From Streptomyces sp. NBC_01317 (lineage in GTDB: Bacteria; Actinomycetota; Actinomycetes; Streptomycetales; Streptomycetaceae): a stretch of DNA of 64,000 nt. Below are positions 34,221-42,172 of this stretch, piece by piece. The position numbers were made by a program, and so were the translations under genes. The stretch covers positions 5,999,001 to 6,063,000 of the forward strand of contig NZ_CP108393.1 of assembly GCF_035961655.1 (NCBI RefSeq), given 5' to 3'. Every line of letters starts with the position of its first letter. The stretch's first letter is position 1. The notes under the pieces are model-generated. The model searched no databases. It was not told the DNA's origin and was given only the letters and a program-made list of their open reading frames with translations.

Positions 34221-35941
34221 CGGGCAGCGATCCACGGCCCGGTCGCAACGGTGTGCAACCGTCCCCGCCGCAGCGCGAGTTGGGGCAGCGCGACACCAAA
34301 AATCCCCGTGACCGCGTCGAGCGCCTCGTACTCGTCGTCCACGTCGAGAGCAACCGGCGCCGGCCCCTCGTCCTCGTAGGACTCCTCCGACTCCTCCGAC
34401 TCCACGGAGTCCTCCGGCACCTCCGCGCCCGGGAACAGCTCCTCCGGATCGAGGGCCTCGGGAACGTCCCCCCACTCCTCGATCTCGTCCCCGCGCACGG
34501 TGAATCCGTACCCGCGCTCTCCGTCCTCCGCGCAGGAGAAGTAGAAGACGCCGGGCCGTCCCGCCGAGGTGTCGCCCCGCTCGACCCATATGGTGACCGC
34601 CTCGGTGCCGCGTGAGGCCCGCTCGCCCGGATCGTTCAACTGCCCCGACCCGAACGGCTCCAGGACCGTCCCATAGGCGAAACTCCACCCCTCCCCGGCC
34701 GACCCCACCCGGACCACCGGCCGGCCGTCGGGGCCGAACGACCGCCGCCGGATGTCCCCTTCGTCGCTCGGCGGGAGAAGCGGCCCCTCTCCGACCCGCG
34801 CGGCCACCTCCTCCGGCGACACGTCCCGGACGAGGACAAAGCGGTAGTCGCCGGGCTGCTCCACGTGATCGGCGAGCCAGGTGAGCCCGATCTCCCGGGA
34901 CACAAGCCCGGCCGCGTCCCACGCCCCACCCTCGTGTCTTCCGCCCCGCCCACCCCCGCGTGGCGTCTCCAGCAGGTACCGCCCCCGCTCCGGAGTGATC
35001 ACCGGACCGAGTATCGGATCGGCGAGGAGCCCGACCGGGGCGACGTGTTCGTTGCCGTACGCCTCCCACGTGCCCACAGCCGTCGCGAGCGTGCGCCAGG
35101 CCGCGTCGGTGTCGCCCCAACGGGCCTGTTCCCGCGCGGTGTCGACCGCCGTGCGGAAGGGCCCGACCGGCTCGTACGGCAGCAGTCGGCCCCCCGTGTC
35201 ACCGGGCCGGCCGTTCAGCAGGGCCGTCAGCTCGTCGCGGAACCCACCTGCCCGCGGCCGGCCGTGCTCCGCCGCGTCCTCGAACACATCGAGCTGTTCG
35301 TCGATGTCCTCACCCGCCAGACACGCCACCCGCGCCTCCTCCACGGACGCGTCGAGTTCGCGCGTGGTCGCGTTGACGAACTCCGGGCCCGCGTTGCTCC
35401 GGTGGAAGTCCCGGAAGAGCGCCTGCATGAGGTCGAGGAATGACTCGTAACGGACCGGCAGTTCCCCCGACCACGCACGGTGGAGGTACGCGGCCCACTC
35501 ACCGTCCGCGTTCACGTCACCCGGGTCGAGCAGGAGGTCGGTGGCGTCCGACGCGACGGACAGCTGGAGCGCGCGCCCCCGCATCCCGGCCCGTACCACC
35601 TCGTCGTCGGACGACTCCTCGTCCAGCGCGCTCTCGTACAGCTCCTGGAGCTCGGCGCCCTTGTGCCAGTGGACTCCGTCCACCGTCCCGAGCAACTCGA
35701 CGGCCGTCCCGGCCGGCCGCCACCCGTCCGTGACCGCGAGGAAGGACCGGTAGGACGGCGGCAACTCCGCATCCAGCCGCTCCTCCAGGGCCGCGATCCG
35801 CTCCGCACCGGCCGGCGCGAACCCGAGCCACCGGTCCCGCACGATCTCCTCGGCCGCGTCCTCGCGCCCCTCCGCGCCGGGCGAGTCGATCCAGTCCGCA
35901 CTCCACCGGTCCAGGAACGGCCGCCAGTTGTAGATCTTCAT
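34217..35941 (-). CDS. SMI1/KNR4 family protein
   Basis: A 574-residue soluble protein. The N-terminal 150 residues carry the SMI1/KNR4 (SUKH) fold signature: IAALEERLDAELPPSYRSFL followed by AVTDGWRPAG, and later ALQLSVASDATDLLLDP. The middle is helical (two TPR-like stretches) and the C-terminus is acidic. SUKH domains occur as immunity proteins in polymorphic toxin systems and as regulators in fungi; no toxin gene is adjacent, so a general regulatory role is also possible. The start at 35941 is the MKIYNW beginning. Coupled to the GNAT gene downstream by a 4-base overlap. Confidence 0.85.
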   Translation of the reverse strand: MKIYNWRPFLDRWSADWIDSPGAEGREDAAEEIVRDRWLGFAPAGAERIAALEERLDAELPPSYRSFLAVTDGWRPAGTAVELLGTVDGVHWHKGAELQELYESALDEESSDDEVVRAGMRGRALQLSVASDATDLLLDPGDVNADGEWAAYLHRAWSGELPVRYESFLDLMQALFRDFHRSNAGPEFVNATTRELDASVEEARVACLAGEDIDEQLDVFEDAAEHGRPRAGGFRDELTALLNGRPGDTGGRLLPYEPVGPFRTAVDTAREQARWGDTDAAWRTLATAVGTWEAYGNEHVAPVGLLADPILGPVITPERGRYLLETPRGGGRGGRHEGGAWDAAGLVSREIGLTWLADHVEQPGDYRFVLVRDVSPEEVAARVGEGPLLPPSDEGDIRRRSFGPDGRPVVRVGSAGEGWSFAYGTVLEPFGSGQLNDPGERASRGTEAVTIWVERGDTSAGRPGVFYFSCAEDGERGYGFTVRGDEIEEWGDVPEALDPEELFPGAEVPEDSVESEESEESYEDEGPAPVALDVDDEYEALDAVTGIFGVALPQLALRRGRLHTVATGPWIAAR

Positions 35942-36031
35942 GCGGTCATGGTGCCAGCGCCCACGGACAAGGGACACATCCCGGCGGCCGATGCCAGACT
36001 TTCCCCCCAGCACAGAGAGAGGTACGCGAGG

Positions 36032-36775
36032 ATGACAGACGTGAGACACACCACAGGCACCACAGGCGCGAACGACAATGATCTCCAGAGCCGGTTCGCG
36101 GCGGTGACCACCGCCCATCTGGCGGACGCGTGCATCCGCGCCCGTATCCCCGTGCGCTGCGCCCCCACCGCCCTGCGCGCCCTGGAACCCGGCAGCCGCC
36201 TGGCCGGCCGGGTCGTCCCCGCCCGTCACACCGGCAGCGTGGACGTCTTCCTGGAGGCCTTCGAAGGGGCCGACCCCGGCGACGTACTGGTCGTGGACAA
36301 CGCCGGACGGCAAGACGAGGCCTGCGTGGGCGACCTGATGGCCCTGGAGGCCCGTATCGCGGGACTGGCCGGGATCGTGATCTGGGGCCTGCACCGCGAC
36401 ACGGCCGACCTGCGCGCGATCGGACTCCCGGTCTTCAGCCTGGGGACGCTCCCCACCGGCCCCCAACGCCTCGACCCCCGCCCCCAGGACGCCCTGACCT
36501 CCGCCGCGGTGGGGGAGTGGACCGTGGGCCGCGACGACCTGGTCGTCGCCGACGACGACGGCGCCCTCTTCCTCCCCGCCGCCGGGATCGAGGACCTCCT
36601 CAACCTGGCCGAGACGATCCGCGACACAGAACACCGGCAGGCGGAACGGATCCGCGCGGGGGCCTCCCTCCGCTCCCAGGTCCGATTCGACACGTACCTG
36701 GCCGAGCGGCGCCGTAACCCCGACCTGACCTTCCGCGACCACCTTCGCGCGGTGGGCGGGGCGATCGAGGAGTAG
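36032..36775 (+). CDS. RraA-family protein (4-hydroxy-4-methyl-2-oxoglutarate aldolase-like)
   Basis: A 247-residue protein with the RraA/MenG-like fold: TAHLADACIRARI near the start, DVLVVDNAGRQDEACVGDLM (the typical substrate-site segment with D and G), GLAGIVIWGLHRDTADLRAI, and VGRDDLVVADDDGALFLPAA. Members are aldolases or regulators of RNase E; in actinomycetes the enzyme role is more likely. Divergent from the SMI1/KNR4 gene. Confidence 0.87.
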   Translation: MTDVRHTTGTTGANDNDLQSRFAAVTTAHLADACIRARIPVRCAPTALRALEPGSRLAGRVVPARHTGSVDVFLEAFEGADPGDVLVVDNAGRQDEACVGDLMALEARIAGLAGIVIWGLHRDTADLRAIGLPVFSLGTLPTGPQRLDPRPQDALTSAAVGEWTVGRDDLVVADDDGALFLPAAGIEDLLNLAETIRDTEHRQAERIRAGASLRSQVRFDTYLAERRRNPDLTFRDHLRAVGGAIEE

Positions 36776-36878
36776 GCGTACGCCGGGGGCGTGACGCGGT
36801 GGTGGGGGAGGCACCGACAGGGGAGGATGGAACGACGCGTCACCCATCGACAAACGCCGTCGAGCAAGGAGCGGACCC

Positions 36879-37736
36879 ATGACCACCGTCGCTGTCACCG
36901 GAGCCACCGGAAAGACCGGCAAGGTCGTCGTAGCGGATCTCCTGGATCACGGCTTCGACGTCCTGGCCGTGGACATCGCGACCGACGGCGGCGAGCGGGG
37001 CAGGACGGCCGGTACGGACGTACCGCTCCTGCTCGCCGACCTGACCGACTACGGGCAGGCCGTCGACGCCCTCAGCGAGGTCGACGCGGTGGTCCATCTG
37101 GCCAACATCCCGGCGCCCGGCCTGTTCCCCGCCGCCCACACGCTCCACACCAACCTGGCGATGAACAACAACGTCTTCCTCGCCGCCGCGCACAACAAGC
37201 TCTCCCGCGTCGTATGGGCGTCCAGCGAGACCACCCTCGGCCTGCCCTTCGACGTCCCGCCCCGGTACGCGCCGGTGGACGAGGACCACTACCCGTACCC
37301 CACCTCGACCTACGCCCTCTCCAAGGTGGCGAGCGAGACGACCGCCCAGCACGTCGCCGACTGGTCGGGCATCCCCTTCGTGGCGCTGCGGCTGTCCAAC
37401 GTCCATGTCGAGGACGACTACCGGCTGGTGCCCGGCTACTGGTCGGACCCGCACCTGCGGAAGTGGAACCTCTGGGGCTACATCGACGCCCGCGACGCCG
37501 CCGCGGCCTGCCGCCTCGGGCTCACCGCGCCCGTGACCGGCGCGCCCAGCTTTGTCATCGCGGCGGCGGACACCGTCATGGACCGGCCGTCGGCCGAGCT
37601 GCTGGCCGAGGTGTTCCCGGGGGTGAAGCTGACGCGTGAGATCGGTACGTACGAGACGCTGTTGGCCATCGACCGCGCCCGCGAGGCGCTCGGCTTCGAA
37701 CCGCGGCACTCCTGGCGGAACACGATCACCTCCTGA
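36879..37736 (+). CDS. NAD-dependent epimerase/dehydratase family protein
   Basis: A 285-residue short-chain-type epimerase: TVAVTGATGKTGKVVVADLL is the dinucleotide-binding motif, VVHLANIPAPG follows, VVWASSETTLG is the serine strand, and YALSKVASE holds the catalytic YxxxK pair. YIDARDAAAACRLGL is typical of sugar epimerase-like enzymes. Substrate unknown. AAGGAGCGG precedes the ATG. Possibly co-transcribed with the RraA-like gene 103 bases upstream. Confidence 0.9.
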   Translation: MTTVAVTGATGKTGKVVVADLLDHGFDVLAVDIATDGGERGRTAGTDVPLLLADLTDYGQAVDALSEVDAVVHLANIPAPGLFPAAHTLHTNLAMNNNVFLAAAHNKLSRVVWASSETTLGLPFDVPPRYAPVDEDHYPYPTSTYALSKVASETTAQHVADWSGIPFVALRLSNVHVEDDYRLVPGYWSDPHLRKWNLWGYIDARDAAAACRLGLTAPVTGAPSFVIAAADTVMDRPSAELLAEVFPGVKLTREIGTYETLLAIDRAREALGFEPRHSWRNTITS

Positions 37737-37780
37737 CACCCCTCCCCCCCCGGGCCGTCACCCCCCGGGCCGTCACCCCG

Positions 37781-37886
37781 CCCACGCCTCACCCCGCCCA
37801 CGCCTCACCCCGCCCACGCCTCACCCCGCCCACGCCTCACCCCGCCCACGCCTCACCCCGCCCACGCCTCAGCCCGCCCACGCCTC
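37781..37886. repeat. Six tandem 16-bp repeats overlapping a gene 3' end
   Basis: Unit CCCACGCCTCACCCCG: five perfect copies from 37781 to 37860, a sixth with one change (37861-37876), and a partial seventh to 37886. Two shorter copies of CCGGGCCGTCACCC stand just before. Read on the minus strand the array contains a TGA in every unit, and the stop codon of the oxidoreductase at 37869 lies inside it. Confidence 0.9.
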
Positions 37887-38987
37887 CCGTTCCGTGGTGA
37901 CGGCCCGCCCGGTTCGTACGGACTCCTGGATCGCGAGGCTGAGCAGATGGTCCTGGCACCCCTCGGCGAGGGGGTACGGCTCCGGCCCCTCGCCGCGCAC
38001 CCACGCGCCCGTACGGCACAGCAGGTCGACGACGGCGAGGTCGTCCTCGGAGAGCTGCGCCCCGACGTACTCGTTGCGGTAGACCACCCGGCCGTCGAAG
38101 GAGATGTGGTGCAGCTCCCGCCCCTCCAGATTGAGATCGGTGCCGGTCAGGCGGCGGACCAGGGGCGATTCCACGGGTGTACGGGGGTCGGCCATCCGGA
38201 CCACCTGGTCGTCGACGATCTCGCCCAGCGAGCCGCGTACGACCATGCGCCGGCCGCGCAGCGGGTTCCACCACTGGTTGTCGGTGAAGTCGTACAGCCC
38301 CATCCGCCCGCCGCCGAAGTCGAGGAAGGCCAGGCACGTCTCGGCGTCCCGGGGCGTCAGATCGTCCGTCCAGCCGTCGCGGGACAGCGGATCGGCGAGC
38401 GGGGCGGTGAACGCCCGGGCCGTCACGGTGGCGGGCTCGAAACCGGCCCCGAGCAGGTGCCGGATCAAGGACACCGCGTGGTAGAGGTGCGTGGACGACA
38501 GCTGTACGGAGGTCACGTCACCGATGACTCCGTCCCGTACCAGCCGCAGCCGCGCCGCGTGCCCCGGCATCAGCGGATACTGCTCCGCGACCTGCACCAG
38601 CACACTGCCGCCGGTCGCCCGCCACAGGTCCCGCAGGCCTTCGGCGTCCGGGGCGGGGGGTGTCTCGGCGAGGACGGGGACGCCGAGGGCGACCAGTTCC
38701 TTGGTCACGCGCGGGGTGGCGTCCCACGGCACGGACGGGATGACAAACTCCGGCTGTACGTCCCCCGCTCCCGCTGCTCCCCCCACCCCGGCCGTCAACG
38801 AGTCAACGCTCCGATGGACGGGCACGCCCCACGCGGCCTCCACCTCCGCGGCCCGCTCGGCGGACCGGCTGACCACCCCGACAACAGTGAGCCGATCGGG
38901 CAGCGCGCGGGCGAGCCGTACGAAGAACTCCGACCGCCACCCGGTCCCGACCAGCCCGAACCGCACCGGCGCCCCACTCGCACTCAC
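37869..38987 (-). CDS. Gfo/Idh/MocA-type oxidoreductase
   Basis: A 372-residue NAD(P)-dependent oxidoreductase: Rossmann motif FGLVGTGWRSEFFVRLAR, substrate-domain sequence PVLAETPPAPDAEGLR (in place of the canonical EKP), and SSTHLYHAVSLIRHLLGAG in the second domain. It starts with GTG at 38987 preceded by GAGGAG at 8 bases; an ATG that overlaps this region is out of frame. The last residues (EREAWAG) are encoded by the 16-bp repeat array, so the stop codon lies in the repeat. Substrate unknown, sugar-type likely. Confidence 0.9.
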   Translation of the reverse strand: MSASGAPVRFGLVGTGWRSEFFVRLARALPDRLTVVGVVSRSAERAAEVEAAWGVPVHRSVDSLTAGVGGAAGAGDVQPEFVIPSVPWDATPRVTKELVALGVPVLAETPPAPDAEGLRDLWRATGGSVLVQVAEQYPLMPGHAARLRLVRDGVIGDVTSVQLSSTHLYHAVSLIRHLLGAGFEPATVTARAFTAPLADPLSRDGWTDDLTPRDAETCLAFLDFGGGRMGLYDFTDNQWWNPLRGRRMVVRGSLGEIVDDQVVRMADPRTPVESPLVRRLTGTDLNLEGRELHHISFDGRVVYRNEYVGAQLSEDDLAVVDLLCRTGAWVRGEGPEPYPLAEGCQDHLLSLAIQESVRTGRAVTTEREAWAG

Positions 38988-39286
38988 GTCATTCGCTCCT
39001 CGTACCTGGACCGGTTTTGTTTCGCTGCTGAACGATAAGCGCACCCGCCGCCCGCCCGTGGAGGTACCCGATCGACCCCGACTCGGGCCACGCCGCTGCC
39101 GGGCCCGTACACGAGGAAGCGTACGGTCGGTCCGCGCCGGCAAAACGGTGACAACACACTGGCACCACACCGAACAATTCCGATGAGTTTCCCAGCGATC
39201 ACCGGTCAATCAATCACTGAGAGTCGGCGAACCGTCCCGACCAACCAACCAACCAGCCAAGCAACCAGTCACAACAGGAGAGCAAG

Positions 39287-39859
39287 ATGCGCACCCTGAT
39301 CAGCACCGCCTTCGTCTCACTCGACGGCGTCGTGGAGGCCCCGGGCGGCGAGCCCGGCTACCGGAACTCGGGTTGGACCTTCAAGGACGTGGAGTTCCTC
39401 CCCGAGGCGTTCGAGATCAAGGGCCGCGAACAGGAGGAAGCCGCCGCGATGCTCCTGGGCCGGACCAGCTACGAGTCGTTCAGCGCGGTCTGGCCGGACA
39501 TGGAGGAGTTCGCCACGTACAAGGTCATGCCGAAGTACGTCGTCTCCACCACTCTCACCGACAACGACCTGGTCACGAACTGGGGCGACACCACGATCCT
39601 GCGCTCACTCGACGACGTCGCCGCACTGAAGGAGACCGAAGGCGGCCCGATCATCATCCACGGCAGCGCCACCCTCAACCAGAACCTCTCCGACGCCGGC
39701 CTGATCGACCGCTACCACCTCCTGGTCTTCCCCCTCCTCCTCGGCGCGGGCAAGCGCCTGTTCAGCACCACGGACAAAGACACCCAAAAGCTCCACCTCA
39801 CCGAACACGAGACCTACCCCAACGGCCTCCAGAAGAACGTCTTCGACGTCATCCACTGA
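39287..39859 (+). CDS. Dihydrofolate-reductase-fold (RibD C-terminal type) protein
   Basis: A 190-residue protein of the RibD C-terminal/DHFR-like reductase family: LISTAFVSLDGVVEAPGG at the start, MLLGRTSYESFSAVWPDM, KYVVSTTLTDNDL, IIIHGSATLNQNL, and YHLLVFPLLLGAGKRLF. Common in Streptomyces; substrate unknown, NADPH-dependent. AGGAGAGC precedes the ATG. The 299-base gap upstream (shared with the divergent oxidoreductase) holds CAAC-type simple repeats at 39240-39265 and no gene. Confidence 0.92.
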   Translation: MRTLISTAFVSLDGVVEAPGGEPGYRNSGWTFKDVEFLPEAFEIKGREQEEAAAMLLGRTSYESFSAVWPDMEEFATYKVMPKYVVSTTLTDNDLVTNWGDTTILRSLDDVAALKETEGGPIIIHGSATLNQNLSDAGLIDRYHLLVFPLLLGAGKRLFSTTDKDTQKLHLTEHETYPNGLQKNVFDVIH

Positions 39860-39909
39860 CAACACCCACAGACAAGGCCCTCCACAGACAACGCCGTCCA
39901 CTCACAACG

Positions 39910-40854
39910 ATGGATCAGCCCTCGTCCCGTACGCCGCTCAATGACCAGGTGACCGTGACGGTCAGCCGGGCGATTCCGGCCGACACGTCGGCGTTCCGCG
40001 CCTGGGTGGAGTCGTGGCTGCTCGACGCCCTCGGCGTCCTGACGGGGCCGCGCCTGGACCCGTTCGCCAACGGGCTCGACCTCAAGGGCCGGGCGTCGGT
40101 GCTGCGGCGTCCGGGGGTGCCGTACGGCGAACCGGGTGAGCTCTGGGGCACGCTGTGGGTGTCTCCCGCCTACAAGCCGGGAAAGTCCACGAAGCTCTCC
40201 CGCCAGGTGTGGACGCCGCAGAACTGGGACGCGTTCCTCGGACGGCTGGACGAAGTACCGGCGAAGGCATGGGTGTCGCTGGGGCGGCTCGCCTCCAACG
40301 GGTTTCCCGGCTCCGAGCACTGGGCGGCGTCCGTCGTCCGGGACGTCGATGCACCGGACTTCGGGACCCTCACGGTCCGGGCCTCCAGCAGGGAGTTCAC
40401 CGATCCCGCGACGAGCCGGGACGTCCAGCGGCGCTGGCTCGACTTCCTCGACCGGCGGCTCCGCGCGGATCCGGAGATCCTGTTCGGTTCGCTGGCCGAC
40501 GACGGGGAGGACGCCGACCGCACCGAACTGGAGGTCGCCCTGGGGCTGTTCCCCGACGACACCCTCCCGGGCCTCGACTCCGTCCTGCGCGGCTACTCCT
40601 GGGTCACGGTCTGCTCCGCCGGCGTGACGCGCCGACTGGGCGGCGCCGAGTCCCTCGCCGAATCACCCGCGTTCGCCCGTGTTGTCCCCCTGAGCGGCGG
40701 CGGGGTGCTGCTCCAGGCGACCGACGACATCAGGGAGTACGGCCCGGACCGCGTCGCGGCCGTCTTCGACCGGCTGCGCCCCGCACTCCCACCCGGCACG
40801 CCGAGCCCCGCCTACATGGACCGCGTTCCCAGGATCGTCTTCGAGGCGCCCTGA
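39910..40854 (+). CDS. Hypothetical protein
   Basis: A 314-residue soluble protein with an intact, well-coded frame and ordinary high-GC codon use. I do not recognise the family. Visible features: RAWVESWLLDALGVLTGPRL near the start, a Trp/Lys-rich stretch (LWVSPAYKPGKSTKLSRQVW), and an acidic segment SLADDGEDADRTELEVALG. No signal peptide, membrane segment or catalytic motif is visible. It lies 50 bases after the DHFR-like gene and is the last normal gene before the lower-GC island. Confidence 0.7.
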   Translation: MDQPSSRTPLNDQVTVTVSRAIPADTSAFRAWVESWLLDALGVLTGPRLDPFANGLDLKGRASVLRRPGVPYGEPGELWGTLWVSPAYKPGKSTKLSRQVWTPQNWDAFLGRLDEVPAKAWVSLGRLASNGFPGSEHWAASVVRDVDAPDFGTLTVRASSREFTDPATSRDVQRRWLDFLDRRLRADPEILFGSLADDGEDADRTELEVALGLFPDDTLPGLDSVLRGYSWVTVCSAGVTRRLGGAESLAESPAFARVVPLSGGGVLLQATDDIREYGPDRVAAVFDRLRPALPPGTPSPAYMDRVPRIVFEAP

Positions 40855-41229
40855 CCCGCGTTCCGGCGCCCGTACGACAGGACTCCGCCGCTCTCCGTGA
40901 AGAGCGACGAGAGCCTGACCAACCCTGACGGGCCATCGGGCTTCGCGAGATCCGTGCCTGCGGTGCGCCGCGACGGCCGGGCCTAAATATTGACGAGCAG
41001 GTGGAGAACGGTTCTGAACTGCATGTTTCCAAGGATCGATCGATTGCCGGTACACAACGGGTGCACGCGGGGTTGCTCCCTAGCTCGTCGGTGGCAGCCT
41101 TGCTGCTCGTCCTGCGGCTCCGTTTTTCCGACCGTGTGCAACAAGGCAGCAAGGATCCGACAGACTTCAGCTCGTTGCCATTGGTCACAGCCGTCAGGAA
41201 GCCGTTCCAGGCAGCGAAGCACCGATTCC
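40855..41229. other. Left edge of low-GC island, no gene supported
   Basis: No convincing gene. Base composition begins to drop around 40980 (AAATATTGACGAGCAGG) and the sequence lacks Streptomyces codon bias in all frames. It may hold the eroded 5' part of the regulator pseudogene that follows. No integrase, tRNA or direct att repeat was seen. Confidence 0.5.
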
Positions 41230-42056
41230 CGGATGCTCCGTGCCCGTACGGGCCCTTCCGCCGTCGGTGGCGACGACATCGACGGCGTACGGCAGATCAC
41301 GGCGGCATTCGGCGCCGCAGATGAACGTCGTGGCGGTTGCCACGGCTTGACCACTATCACGGCCTACCTCGCCAATACGGCGGCTCCGGTGCTCTGCGGC
41401 CGTTTCGGCACCGAAGCCTTACGCCGGTCCGCCTCCGGCGCCGTCGCCGAACTCGCCTATCTCGCGGGGTAGAAACATCACGACCTCGGACAGGAAGGCG
41501 CCGCTCAGCGTTACTACCAGGTCGGCTACCTGCCCGCCCGCGAAGCTGACCTCAGGGCTCATGCCGCCTGGATGATGCGCGCCCTCGCGCACTAGTCACT
41601 CAGCTCCAAACAGCCACACCGCTGCGTCGCCCTTGTCGAAGGCGCCCTCACTCGCGGCCTGGGCCATGTGGACGGCCGGATCGAAGCGCTTCTCCGCATC
41701 ACTCACGCTGTCGCCGACACTGTGGCCAGCCACACCCCGTACACGGACCGACCTTGCCGATCACGTCGGCACCGAGCAGCAGCACCATGACGCTCTGCCC
41801 CGGGACTCGGAGAAGTACAAGCGCGTTCACGCCCTCAACCAAGCCGACCTCGGCGACAGCCTCGCGGCCGAGGCGCGTGCGGACGAGGCGGTCGCCGCCT
41901 GGACCCATGCACTGGTCCTCTTGGAGGGCATGACCTCGGACCGAACCCGCGAAGCGATTACCTCCATCTGCTCCGCGCTGCTTGGGTCGAAGCTGATGTC
42001 ATCCCGAAAGAGTCCGTGGACACCACAGCGCTGCCCTTCGGCAGTACTTGACTAAC
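41230..42056 (+). pseudogene. Decayed XRE/TPR-type transcriptional regulator
   Basis: Remnant of the Streptomyces regulator family with helix-turn-helix and TPR-like repeats (same family as the intact gene at 50767-52335). From about 41275 the frame reads VRQITAAFGAADERRGG, later ALRRSASGAVAELAYLAG, then a stop (TAG at 41470-41472) exactly where family members have a Trp (LAGW). Reading continues with KHHDLGQEGAAQRYYQVGYL until a second TAG at 41593-41595, then ALVEGALTRGLGHVDGRIEA, and then shifts frame near 41750 to DSEKYKRVHALNQADLGDSL. The two nonsense mutations and a frameshift mean that it is not functional. The DNA-binding N-terminus is not recognisable. Confidence 0.85.
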
Positions 42057-42172
42057 GGTGCATGTGTTCCCTTGGAAGGCTGGGGGTGAGCAGAGTCCGA
42101 TCCATGTTCAGCTTTTCGGCGCGCCGGAGTTTCATACTGGGAGCGCGCTCACGCTTTCAAGAGATTCGGGGA

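Noticed and set aside
39556..39564. TTGTCGGTG word on the minus strand (PafBC-like)
   Set aside because: It is inside the DHFR-like coding sequence, and no TAnnnT follows at the required 8-base spacing.
40983..41360. Minus-strand frame at the left island edge
   Set aside because: No codon bias or recognisable domain, and it overlaps the readable regulator remnant on the plus strand.
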